From positions 1 to 45,515 of the forward strand of contig CAAGJQ010000112.1 of NCBI GenBank assembly GCA_900770295.1: DNA of 45,515 nt, written 5' to 3'. Source of the DNA: an uncultured Oscillibacter sp. GTDB lineage: Bacteria > Bacillota > Clostridia > Oscillospirales > Oscillospiraceae. The position numbers were made by a program, and so were the translations under genes. The stretch's first letter is position 1. Every line of letters begins with the position of its first letter. The notes under the pieces were generated by a model. That model saw nothing but the letters and a program-made list of their open reading frames with translations, searched no databases and was not told where the DNA came from. Below are positions 1-6,955 of this stretch, piece after piece.

Positions 1-1
1 C

Positions 2-1084
2 CTGTTCAAGCCCGGCTCCACCCCCAGCCAGAACGCCCGTTTCCTGCTGTTCCTGGCCGCCTTTGTCAAGGGCGTGGACGACTACCAGGACTTCCTGCGG
101 ACCACCGTGGCCTCCGCCGGCAACGACCACCGTCTGGGCGCGCAGGAGGCTCCTCCCGCCGTCATCTCCATCTTCCTGGGCGATGAGCTGAACGCCGTTG
201 TGGAGTCCATCATCAAGGGCACCGAGTTCAAGGACGCCGGCAAGCGCACGCTGGAGATCGGCGTGGACGTGCTGCCCGCCATCCGGCAGGACAACACCGA
301 CCGCAACCGCACCTCCCCCATGGCCTTCACCGGCAACAAGTTCGAGTTCCGTATGCTGGGCTCCTCCCAGTCCATCTCCGGCCCCAACATCGCCCTGAAC
401 ACCATCATGGCCGAGGAGCTGAACCAGTTCGCCGACGAGCTGGAGAAGTCCTCCGACTTCCAGGCCGACCTGCAGAAGCTCATCAAGAAGACCTTCACCG
501 AGCATCAGCGCATCATCTTCAACGGCAACGGCTATGATGACGCCTGGCTTGCCGAGGCTGAAAAGCGCGGCCTGTGCAACCTGAAGTCCACCGCTGACGC
601 CCTGCCCGCCTATATCGCTCCCAAGAATGTGGATCTGTTCGTCAAGCACGGCATCTACACCAAGGAGGAGATCCAGGCCCGGTACGAGATCCATGTGGAG
701 AACTATACCACCGTTCTGACCATCGCGGCCAACACCATGGTGGATATGATCAAGCACGACATCCTGCCCGCCGTCTCCGGCTATGCCACCGACCTGTGTG
801 AACGTGCCGACAGCAAGTCCGCCATGGGCGTGGCCTGCAAGTTCGAAAAGGAGACCGCCGCCAAGATCGCGGAGCTCACCGATCAGCTGATGGACGCCTG
901 CGGCAAGCTGGAGAGCGGTATCGCCGCCATCCCCGCCGATGCCAAGGAAGCCATGCAGTACAGCCATGATGTGATCGTCTCCGAGATGGCCGCCGCCCGC
1001 GCCATTGCCGATAATCTGGAGACTTTGACCGCCAGCGAGTACTGGCCCTTCCCCGTGTACAGCGACATGCTGTTCTACGTGTAA
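2..1084 (+). CDS. glnN: Glutamine synthetase type III, C-terminal part (5' truncated by window edge)
   Basis: The frame is open from base 2, so the gene begins outside the window; 360 residues are visible. The product would make glutamine from glutamate, ammonia and ATP in the cytoplasm. The visible part begins LFKPGSTPSQNARFL and continues through NDHRLGAQEAPPAVISIFLG, the catalytic-barrel region typical of the long type III (GlnN) enzymes of anaerobes, and ends in the helical C-terminal region of that class. Type III enzymes are about 700 residues, so roughly half is present. It is followed by a strong hairpin terminator and appears to end its transcription unit. The family assignment is from motif recognition and is quite secure; regulation cannot be judged without the upstream region. 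Confidence 0.93.
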   Translation: MFKPGSTPSQNARFLLFLAAFVKGVDDYQDFLRTTVASAGNDHRLGAQEAPPAVISIFLGDELNAVVESIIKGTEFKDAGKRTLEIGVDVLPAIRQDNTDRNRTSPMAFTGNKFEFRMLGSSQSISGPNIALNTIMAEELNQFADELEKSSDFQADLQKLIKKTFTEHQRIIFNGNGYDDAWLAEAEKRGLCNLKSTADALPAYIAPKNVDLFVKHGIYTKEEIQARYEIHVENYTTVLTIAANTMVDMIKHDILPAVSGYATDLCERADSKSAMGVACKFEKETAAKIAELTDQLMDACGKLESGIAAIPADAKEAMQYSHDVIVSEMAAARAIADNLETLTASEYWPFPVYSDMLFYV

Positions 1085-1144
1085 GTTCCCTGTTTTCCCC
1101 GTATTGTGCGGGGCTCCGAATTCGTCATTGTTTTCCTTCTTTGG

Positions 1145-1195
1145 AAAAAATAAGCGCAATGGGGCGCACAACGTTCCCATTGCGCTTATCTTTTT
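1145..1195. terminator. Intrinsic terminator after glnN
   Basis: A 14-bp perfect stem (1150-1163 with 1176-1189) around a 12-nt loop is flanked by A6 on the left and T5 on the right. It can therefore work in both directions. On the + strand it ends glnN. Confidence 0.88.
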
Positions 1196-1300
1196 CCGAA
1201 AGTCTGGTTTGTCCGGCCTGAGCCGGAACTTTGTGTTCCCCTCTTTCTTTTTGGGCCCCGCCGTGTTTTCCCCGCGGCGGGGCCGCCCCCTTTACTGCTG

Positions 1301-1346
1301 AAACAGCCCGATGAGCATTGGAACTTGCTCATCGGGCTGTTTTTTC
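1301..1346. terminator. Second hairpin terminator between convergent glnN and lrgB
   Basis: The stem AAACAGCCCGATGAGCA (1301-1317) pairs with its complement ending at about 1342, followed by a T-run on the + strand. It lies 23 bp beyond the lrgB stop codon. The U-tract is stronger on the + strand than on the - strand, so it may back up the glnN terminator as well as close the lrg unit. A GC-rich 10-bp inverted repeat at 1254-1284 lies between the two terminators and has no U-run. Confidence 0.8.
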
Positions 1347-1368
1347 ATTTTGAGATACGTGATGTCTT

Positions 1369-2058
1369 TTACAGGAACAGGTCAAATCCCAGCGCCAGGA
1401 TCGCCGTGATAATGCCGCACACACCGATGGCCAGACCGCTCATGGCGCCTTCCGTATCGCCGATCTCCAGGGCCTTGGCCGTGCCCATGGCATGGCTGCA
1501 CGCGCCGATGCCCAGGCCCGCCGCCAGGGGGTCCTTGACGCGGAACAGCTTGATCATGAAGGGAGCCGCCAGATTGCCCAGGATGCCGGTGAAGATGACC
1601 GCCGCCACGGTGATGGACACGATGCCGCCGTGGCTCTCGGAGATAGCCGAGGCGATGGGCGTGGTGACGGACTTGGGCAGCAGGGAGGCGGTCATGGCCC
1701 TGTCCAGGCCGAACAGACGGCTCATGACCAGAACGCTGGCAATGGTGGTCAGCGCCCCTGCCAGACAGCCCGCCAGCACGGGGAGCCAGTTCTTTTTCAG
1801 CAGGTCGAACTTGGCGTAAATGGTCACCGCCATGCAGGCCGTGGCCGGTCCCAGAAACATGTTGATGAGGCTGCCGCCCTTGTAATAGGACTCGTAGGGG
1901 ATACGGAACACCGTCAGCACCGCGATCAGAATCGCCACGGAGACGATCATGTTATTGCAGATCACAAGTCCCGTCTTTTTCTGTGCCTTGATGCCCAGCC
2001 AGTAGGCCACTACCGTCAGGGTAATGCCGAAAAAAGGAGATTCCACCAACGCGCTCAT
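1369..2058 (-). CDS. lrgB: LrgB-family antiholin-like / export membrane protein
   Basis: The 229-residue product is a multi-span membrane protein of the LrgB/YohK/CidB family. Family members act with LrgA in murein hydrolase control or in export of small metabolites such as pyruvate. Visible family features include the early MFLGPAT segment, the LLPKSVTTPIA stretch and the C-terminal GACSHAMGTAKALEIGD motif. The start was set at the ATG at 2058, which overlaps the lrgA stop codon as ATGA; a longer upstream open frame is only the shadow of lrgA. The ATGA overlap implies translational coupling. Length is normal for the family. No LytSR-type regulator lies next to it here, so its control is unknown. 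Confidence 0.9.
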   Translation of the reverse strand: MSALVESPFFGITLTVVAYWLGIKAQKKTGLVICNNMIVSVAILIAVLTVFRIPYESYYKGGSLINMFLGPATACMAVTIYAKFDLLKKNWLPVLAGCLAGALTTIASVLVMSRLFGLDRAMTASLLPKSVTTPIASAISESHGGIVSITVAAVIFTGILGNLAAPFMIKLFRVKDPLAAGLGIGACSHAMGTAKALEIGDTEGAMSGLAIGVCGIITAILALGFDLFL

Positions 2059-2423
2059 TTTTTGGCCCCCCTTCTCTTTTCCAGCAGGCGGCTGGTCAGG
2101 GTGACCGTCCCCGCCGTGACCGCAAAGGTCAGCACCATGGACACCACACAGATGGTGAAAAACGCCGCCGCGTTCTCCCAGATGACGTCCACGTAATTCA
2201 TAATGCTGACAGACACCGGGACAAAGAAAAAGCCCAGATTTCCCAGCAGGAAATCCGCTTTCTCCCGGATGTGATCCACCTTGATAACCCGGAGAATCAG
2301 CAGCACCAGCAGCAGGAGCAAACTGATGACGCTGGCCGGAAAGGGAAAGGGCAGGATGGATTCGATGCACTGGCTGACCCAGTAGATGCCGAATACGATC
2401 CCGATTTGCAGTAGAATCTTCAA
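2055..2423 (-). CDS. lrgA: LrgA/CidA-family holin-like membrane protein
   Basis: This is a 122-residue membrane protein with four hydrophobic segments (roughly residues 5-20, 29-48, 60-80 and 88-108) and a basic C-terminus (EKRRGAKK). The family signature LPFPFPASVISLLLLL near residues 24-39 is visible. CidA/LrgA proteins are holin-like partners of LrgB. The start ATG at 2423 is preceded by AAGGCGG about 10 nt upstream. The gene is first in a two-gene operon with lrgB and overlaps it by 4 bp. The precise role (autolysis control or metabolite transport) cannot be decided from sequence. Confidence 0.88.
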   Translation of the reverse strand: MKILLQIGIVFGIYWVSQCIESILPFPFPASVISLLLLLVLLILRVIKVDHIREKADFLLGNLGFFFVPVSVSIMNYVDVIWENAAAFFTICVVSMVLTFAVTAGTVTLTSRLLEKRRGAKK

Positions 2424-2536
2424 ACAATCGCCGCCTTTTTTACAGAGTCGCCTCTATTTTAAGGATGCATTCGCGGGAAGTCAAACCAAACCGGGGGAAA
2501 TTTTTCCCCGTCAGGCGACTTTTGGCGAAACGCAAC

Positions 2537-2566
2537 AAGACGCCGCCTGTTTCCAGGCGGCGTCTT
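2537..2566 (-). terminator. Hairpin terminator after the CoA-transferase gene
   Basis: A 13-bp perfect stem (AAGACGCCGCCTG with its complement) with a 4-nt loop lies 17 bp past the stop codon at 2583. The following U-run on the - strand is interrupted, so it is a moderate terminator. It separates the CoA-transferase gene from lrgAB. Confidence 0.7.
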
Positions 2567-2582
2567 AGCAAAATTTTAACGC

Positions 2583-3941
2583 TTACAGCGGCAGGTTCCG
2601 CGCCAGCTCCTGCCGGAAATCCGGATGGGCGAGGGAGATGAGGGCTCTTGCCCGCTCCAGGGTGTTTTTGTAGCGCAGATCCGCAACGCCGTACTCCGTC
2701 ACCACATACTGCACGCAGGTCCGCGGCGTGGTGACAATACTGCCCAGAGGCAGCTGCGGGATGATTTTGGAGTGCCGCACGCCGTTTTTGTCCTGGTAGC
2801 TGGACCGCAGGGCGATAATGCTCTTTCCGCCCCGGGACCACTGGGCTCCCAGCACCCATTCCAGCTGTCCTCCGGTGCCGGAGTACTCCCGGGGACCGAT
2901 GGATTCGGCGTTGACCTGTCCCGTCAGGTCGATCTCCATGGCGTTGTTGATGGAGACCACATGATCGTTCCGGGAGATATTCCGGGGATCGTTGACCCAG
3001 TCGATCTCTTTGAAGCAGAAATCCGGGTTGTCTCTGGCGAAATTCCACAGGTCCCAGTCTCCCACAAAATAGGCGCCCACGGACCGGCCGGTGTAGGTCT
3101 GTTTGCGGCTGTTGTTGATGACACCGCGTTTCATCAGCTCCACAACGCAGTTGCTGAGAACCTCCGACTGGATGCCAAGGTCCTTCTTGCCGGCGTAAAC
3201 AAGGCAGTCGCCCACCGCATTGGCAAGCCCTCCCAGGCCAAACTGTACGCAGGAGCCGTCCTCCACCAAATCTGAGATGTATCCCGCGATGATCCGGTCC
3301 GTCTCACTGGCGGGAACCGGCGGATGCACCGGCACGGGATGGCTGGTCTCCACAATGGCGTCCGCCTCGGAGACGTGGAACATCATATGGCACTCTCCAT
3401 CGCTGACAAAGGAGGGCAGTTGGTCATTGACCTCCACGATGACCACCTCCGCCTGCTCCAGCACCCGGCGGTGGACCTGGGTGCCCCACGCAGAGCGGCT
3501 CATCCACCCCTCTTCATCCGGCGGAGTGCAGGAAATGATGGCTACCCGGGGGTGGCGGGAAGCTATCCAGGCCCCTGTGGCACTGAGGTGCGTGGGTACA
3601 AAGTGGATATTTCCCTGGGCGCGCATCGCCCGCTCCCCCGAGAAAAAGTTGGAATTGTGGTCCACCAGGTCCCGGTTTTCCGCGGACAGCAGCTGTGTGT
3701 CCTGGCGGGCAAACGGCGCCTCAAGCTCTATATGTCCGCCTGTTTCCCGCAGGTGCGCTGTCAGCGCCGCGTCCATTGCATAGGGCCAGTTGGAGGACGA
3801 TGTCATGGCGACAACGTCTCCGCTCCGCACCAGAGCCGCCGCCTCCTGGGCTGTCATCCGCAGGGCGCGGTACTGCTCCCGCCAGTCCCCTACGCCGGCC
3901 ATCCGGCCCCGGCGTGTCGCCGAATAGTCTTTGATTCGCAT
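2583..3941 (-). CDS. CoA-transferase of the acetyl-CoA hydrolase / butyryl-CoA:acetate transferase family
   Basis: A 452-residue family I CoA-transferase, a cytoplasmic enzyme that moves CoA between an acyl-CoA and a carboxylate through a glutamyl-CoA intermediate. Visible features are the glycine loop GLGGLANAVG (about 235-244), the candidate catalytic Glu260 in IQSEVLSN, and the C-terminal GTGGQLEWVLGA motif shared by 4-hydroxybutyrate, butyryl-CoA:acetate and acetyl-CoA hydrolase-type enzymes. The start is the ATG at 3941 because GGAGG sits 6 nt upstream; an in-frame ATG 33 bp earlier lacks such a site. It is monocistronic. In gut clostridia such enzymes often finish butyrate formation, but substrate cannot be assigned from sequence, and propionate, 4-hydroxybutyrate or succinate are alternatives. 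Confidence 0.85.
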   Translation of the reverse strand: MRIKDYSATRRGRMAGVGDWREQYRALRMTAQEAAALVRSGDVVAMTSSSNWPYAMDAALTAHLRETGGHIELEAPFARQDTQLLSAENRDLVDHNSNFFSGERAMRAQGNIHFVPTHLSATGAWIASRHPRVAIISCTPPDEEGWMSRSAWGTQVHRRVLEQAEVVIVEVNDQLPSFVSDGECHMMFHVSEADAIVETSHPVPVHPPVPASETDRIIAGYISDLVEDGSCVQFGLGGLANAVGDCLVYAGKKDLGIQSEVLSNCVVELMKRGVINNSRKQTYTGRSVGAYFVGDWDLWNFARDNPDFCFKEIDWVNDPRNISRNDHVVSINNAMEIDLTGQVNAESIGPREYSGTGGQLEWVLGAQWSRGGKSIIALRSSYQDKNGVRHSKIIPQLPLGSIVTTPRTCVQYVVTEYGVADLRYKNTLERARALISLAHPDFRQELARNLPL

Positions 3942-3984
3942 AGAAACCTCCAGATATATGGATTTTTCACACATAGTGTCGCTT

Positions 3985-4043
3985 TGACAATTCTACCTTA
4001 TTTCCACTGTTTGCGCAACAGTCAAACCGCTTTTCGACTGTTG
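3985..4043 (-). promoter_or_regulatory. Putative promoter and operator of the CoA-transferase gene
   Basis: On the - strand TTGCGC, a 17-nt spacer and TAGAAT (a 5/6 match to the -10 box) lie upstream of the gene. Just upstream of and abutting this is a perfect 8-bp inverted repeat, CAACAGTC (4016-4023) and GACTGTTG (4036-4043), with 12 bp between the arms. The repeat could be an activator or repressor site. The -35 match is weak, so activation is plausible but inferred. Confidence 0.4.
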
Positions 4044-4089
4044 GGTACAGCGATACCGCAAAATTTCATATTGTTTTTTCTGATTTTGC

Positions 4090-4118
4090 TTGAATGCCAA
4101 AACTCACAATGGTATACT
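4090..4118 (+). promoter_or_regulatory. Sigma-A-type promoter for the zinc-phospholipase-like gene
   Basis: TTGAAT (4090-4095), a 17-nt spacer and TATACT (4113-4118) form a good vegetative promoter about 40 bp upstream of the TTG start at 4158. Confidence 0.72.
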
Positions 4119-4157
4119 GTGAACATTCCCGGATTCCTGCTTCGGAGGTATACCATC

Positions 4158-4718
4158 TTGCAAAAACGCAGTCATGCTTTGCTGGCGTCCTCGTTTCTGC
4201 GCAATGAGTACAGATTCGCCGCCAAGCGTTTTGAATGGGCATTTCTGTTCGGCTCTTTTCAGCCGGACTGCAATCCGCTCTCCTATCTGAAGGGTTCCCT
4301 GCGCGCTCACAAGTTCCGGGGACATAATTACAGTAATTCCCGCCCTTATATCGCCGCGCACATCCGCCGTCTCCAGCAGCGGAGCAGCTGGACCATGTGG
4401 CAGTATTACACGCTGGGCAAGCTGACCCACTACCTGGCCGACGCCTTTACCTATCCTCACAACGAAAATTATCCGGACAGTCTGATGGACCACCGGCGTT
4501 ATGAGGACGCTCTGCGGGTCTATATGGCCGGATATCTGGCCAGAAAGGACATCCGGCATATGCAGGTCCGTCAGGATCTGGCTGACGCCATTGAGGCGCT
4601 CCACCAGAAATATATGGAGAGCGCCGCGGACATGCGCCGGGACGCCGAATACATTCTGGAGGCCACGGAGCTTCTGATGGCCGGCTGCCTCCCACCTGCC
4701 GTTAGGCAAGCTGTGTGA
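4158..4718 (+). CDS. Zinc-dependent phospholipase C-like small protein
   Basis: The predicted 186-residue protein carries His/Asp-rich motifs resembling the zinc-dependent phospholipase C fold: RGHNYSNS (around 57-64) and TLGKLTHYLADAFTYPHN (around 85-103), followed by a helix with a further HRR. The start is TTG at 4158, with GGAGG about 9 nt upstream; the frame stays open far upstream, but that part is antisense to the CoA-transferase gene. It has no signal peptide, so if it is enzymatic it may act inside the cell. Short proteins of this kind are widespread in Clostridia with unknown function. It has its own promoter and no operon partner, and its stop is about 65 bp from the aro leader promoter. 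The PLC-like call is motif-based; activity is not established. Confidence 0.68.
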   Translation: MQKRSHALLASSFLRNEYRFAAKRFEWAFLFGSFQPDCNPLSYLKGSLRAHKFRGHNYSNSRPYIAAHIRRLQQRSSWTMWQYYTLGKLTHYLADAFTYPHNENYPDSLMDHRRYEDALRVYMAGYLARKDIRHMQVRQDLADAIEALHQKYMESAADMRRDAEYILEATELLMAGCLPPAVRQAV

Positions 4719-4759
4719 TTTTCGCCATTTTTTTGCCAGTTATTTGTAAAAACTCACAG

Positions 4760-4788
4760 TTTCCATTTCATCCCCAAAGTGTTATGCT
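4760..4788 (+). promoter_or_regulatory. Promoter of the aromatic amino acid operon
   Basis: TTTCCA (4760-4765), a 17-nt spacer and TATGCT (4783-4788) would start transcription near 4795, about 28 nt before the leader peptide and about 240 nt before aroF. The -35 box is a 4/6 match. Confidence 0.6.
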
Positions 4789-4822
4789 TTAAACATCTAA
4801 AGAGCCCGAAAGGAATACGACC

Positions 4823-4921
4823 ATGACCAACATCGCCCGCGCAGCTGAATACCGCTACTTTAGCTTTACCTATTTTTATGGTAAGGCTTATTTCGGTTTG
4901 GCTGAAAGCGCACGTGTGTGA
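4823..4921 (+). CDS. Tyr/Phe-rich leader peptide of the aro operon (attenuator peptide)
   Basis: This is a 32-codon open frame starting with ATG at 4823 and ending TGA at 4919-4921, with AAAGGA 8 nt upstream as ribosome site. Residues 10-24 (YRYFSFTYFYGKAYF) hold five Tyr and four Phe, far above chance and the hallmark of leader peptides that sense charged tRNA. It stands between the operon promoter and a strong terminator before aroF, whose product commits carbon to Phe and Tyr. The peptide itself probably has no function after synthesis. The last control codons (Tyr23, Phe24) abut the sequence that can form the antiterminator (4894-4904). The call is an inference from layout and composition, but a strong one. 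Confidence 0.88.
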   Translation: MTNIARAAEYRYFSFTYFYGKAYFGLAESARV

Positions 4922-4986
4922 TGTCGGTTTTGTCAAAAACCGTTCGTACATGATTACCCGCAGCCGAACCGGCTGCGGGTTTTTTT
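4894..4986 (+). promoter_or_regulatory. Attenuator: antiterminator and terminator helices before aroF
   Basis: The terminator is a perfect 11-bp stem (4956-4966 with 4970-4980, loop AAC) followed by T6. Its left arm is also complementary to part of the leader ORF: CGGTTTGGCTG (4894-4904) pairs over 11 bases with CAGCCGAACCG (4961-4971), with one G-U pair. The two helices exclude each other. A short extra hairpin (4925-4931 with 4936-4942) lies between. A possible 1:2 pairing of CAGC/ACCG (4842-4845, 4851-4854) with CGGT/GCTG (4894-4897, 4901-4904) would favour the terminator. Stalling at Tyr/Phe codons would free 4894-4904 and let RNA polymerase read into aroF. Confidence 0.85.
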
Positions 4987-5035
4987 GTGCCATCCGTCAA
5001 CATCTTTTGTGAATATTCTGAGGAGGAACACATTT

Positions 5036-6049
5036 ATGATCGTCATTCTGAAAAACAATCCCAACCGCGACCAGCTGGACAGCCTCATCACCTGGTTGCA
5101 GGAAAAGGGCATCACCATCCACACCAGTATCGGCGAGGCCCACACCATTCTGGGCCTGGTGGGCGACACCTCCAAGCTGGACATCGACCTGATCTCCGCT
5201 CTGGACATCGTGGATGACGTCAAGCGCGTCCAGGAGCCCTACAAGAACGCCAACCGCAAGTTCCACCCCGAGGACACCGTGATCAAGGTGGGCAACACCC
5301 AGATCGGCGGCGGCAACCTGACCATCATGGCCGGTCCCTGCTCCGTGGAGTCCGAGGAGCAGGTGGTGGCCATCGCCAAGGCCGTCAAGGCCAGCGGCGC
5401 CACCATGCTGCGCGGCGGCGCTTTCAAGCCCCGCACCTCCCCCTACTCCTTCCAGGGCCTGGGCGCCACGGGTCTGGAGTACCTGAAGGTGGCCCGGCAG
5501 GAAACCGGCCTCCCCATCGTCACCGAGCTGATGGACCTGAGCCAGCTGCCCCTGTTCAAGGACGTGGACGTCATCCAGATCGGCGCCCGGAACATGCAGA
5601 ACTTCGACCTTTTGAAGGCTGTGGGCCATCAGGACAAGCCCGTCATGATCAAGCGGGGCATGTCCGCCACCTACGAGGAGTGGCTGATGAGCGCCGAGTA
5701 CGTCATGGCCGGCGGCAACGAGAACGTCATCCTCTGCGAGCGGGGCATCCGCACCTTTGAGAGCTACACCCGCAACACCCTGGACCTGGCCGCCATCCCC
5801 GTGCTGCGCAAGCTGACCCACCTGCCCATCATCATCGACCCCAGCCACGCCACCGGCAAGAACTGGCTGGTGGAGCCCCTGGCCATGGGCGCCGTGGCCA
5901 CCGGCTGCGACGGCCTGCAGATTGAGGTCCACAACGACCCCGCCCACGCCCTGTGCGACGGCCCCCAGTCCCTGAAGCCCGAGGTGTTCGACCCCCTGGC
6001 CAAGAAGCTGCTGAAGCTCCACGAGGCCATGAAGACGCTGGAGGATTGA
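5036..6049 (+). CDS. aroF: 3-deoxy-7-phosphoheptulonate (DAHP) synthase
   Basis: The 337-residue enzyme condenses phosphoenolpyruvate and erythrose-4-phosphate to DAHP, the first step of the shikimate pathway. An N-terminal ferredoxin-like domain (about 1-70) precedes the TIM barrel, as in the Thermotoga/Bacillus-type enzymes, and often carries feedback control. Barrel motifs are visible: GPCSVESEEQ, LRGGAFKPRTSPYSFQGLG, IGARNMQNFDLLK and DPSHATGK. The ATG at 5036 follows GAGGAGG; a GTG upstream in frame lies inside the terminator region and is rejected. It is the first structural gene of the operon, 49 nt past the attenuator, and tyrA begins 3 nt after its stop. Control by leader attenuation is inferred; the gene symbol follows the Thermotoga/Bacillus-type naming. 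Confidence 0.95.
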   Translation: MIVILKNNPNRDQLDSLITWLQEKGITIHTSIGEAHTILGLVGDTSKLDIDLISALDIVDDVKRVQEPYKNANRKFHPEDTVIKVGNTQIGGGNLTIMAGPCSVESEEQVVAIAKAVKASGATMLRGGAFKPRTSPYSFQGLGATGLEYLKVARQETGLPIVTELMDLSQLPLFKDVDVIQIGARNMQNFDLLKAVGHQDKPVMIKRGMSATYEEWLMSAEYVMAGGNENVILCERGIRTFESYTRNTLDLAAIPVLRKLTHLPIIIDPSHATGKNWLVEPLAMGAVATGCDGLQIEVHNDPAHALCDGPQSLKPEVFDPLAKKLLKLHEAMKTLED

Positions 6050-6052
6050 GAT

Positions 6053-6889
6053 ATGAACGTTGGTATTGTCGGCCTGGGCCTCATCGGAGGCTCCATGGCA
6101 AAAAGCATCAAAGCACGCACCGGCCACACGGTGTACGGCATCGCCCGCAGCCAGGAGACCCTGATGATGGCCCGGATGTGCGGCGCCATTGACGCCCCGC
6201 TGACGGACGAGAACCTGCCCCAGTGCGACCTGATCCTCATCGCCATCCGGCCCGGCGCCGCCATTGAGTGGACCCGCCGCCACGCGGAGCTGATCTCCAA
6301 GTCCGCCGCGGTGGTGGACCTGTGCGGCGTGAAGCGGGTGGTGGTGGAGGCCATGGCCCCCATCGCCGAGAAGTACGGCTTCGCCTACATTGGCGGCCAC
6401 CCCATGGCCGGCAAGGAGCGGGGCGGCTTCACCTCCGCCACAGAGGATCTGTACGTGGGCGCCTCCATGATCCTGACGCCGGACAAGCGGACGGACATGC
6501 AGCTGCTGGAGATGCTGAAGGCCTTCTTCCTGGATATCGGCTTCGCCTCCCTGACCTTCTCCACTCCGGACGAGCACGACCGCATCATCGCCTACACCTC
6601 CCAGCTGGCCCACATCGTCTCCAGCGCCTACATCAAGTCCCCCGAGGCCCAGCGCCGCCGGGGCTTCTCCGCCGGCAGCTTCCGGGATATGACCCGGGTG
6701 GCCCGTCTGGACGAGGACATGTGGACCGAGCTGTTTCTGGATGACGCCGACTATCTGACCGAAGAGCTGGACATCCTGATCCAGCATCTGACGGAATATC
6801 AGGACGTGCTGAAGGCCAGAGACGCCCAGAAGCTCCACGACCTTTTGAAGGACGGCCGGGAGAAGAAGGCCTCCGCGGGCGGACACTGA
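6053..6889 (+). CDS. tyrA: Prephenate dehydrogenase
   Basis: The 278-residue enzyme oxidatively decarboxylates prephenate to 4-hydroxyphenylpyruvate, the tyrosine branch. The N-terminal Rossmann loop GLGLIGGSMAKSIK (7-20) binds NAD(P); GGHPMAGKERGGF and YTSQLAHIVSSAY are conserved active-site stretches of the family. Unlike longer TyrA proteins there is no C-terminal ACT domain, so tyrosine feedback through ACT is not expected. The gene starts 3 nt after aroF and is clearly co-transcribed. The 66-nt gap before aroB contains a 9-bp GC hairpin (6895-6903 with 6910-6918) without a U-run, perhaps an RNA-stability element. An arogenate-specific activity cannot be excluded. Confidence 0.92.
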   Translation: MNVGIVGLGLIGGSMAKSIKARTGHTVYGIARSQETLMMARMCGAIDAPLTDENLPQCDLILIAIRPGAAIEWTRRHAELISKSAAVVDLCGVKRVVVEAMAPIAEKYGFAYIGGHPMAGKERGGFTSATEDLYVGASMILTPDKRTDMQLLEMLKAFFLDIGFASLTFSTPDEHDRIIAYTSQLAHIVSSAYIKSPEAQRRRGFSAGSFRDMTRVARLDEDMWTELFLDDADYLTEELDILIQHLTEYQDVLKARDAQKLHDLLKDGREKKASAGGH

Positions 6890-6955
6890 TCCGCCGGGCG
6901 GGGTCGAAGCCCCGCCCGCATCCCATATCCAATTCAGAAGAAGGAGTATCCCCCT

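Noticed and set aside
1254..1284. GC-rich 10-bp inverted repeat as a third terminator
   Set aside because: No T-run on either side; probably incidental GC palindrome.
1104..1301. A 65-codon open frame after glnN
   Set aside because: It runs through the glnN terminator hairpin and has no ribosome site or homology.
4719..5035. T-box riboswitch before aroF
   Set aside because: No T-box sequence or specifier stem was seen; the leader is short and contains a translated Tyr/Phe-rich ORF instead.
6895..6918. 9-bp hairpin between tyrA and aroB as a terminator
   Set aside because: No U-run, and aroB must be transcribed with the upstream genes.
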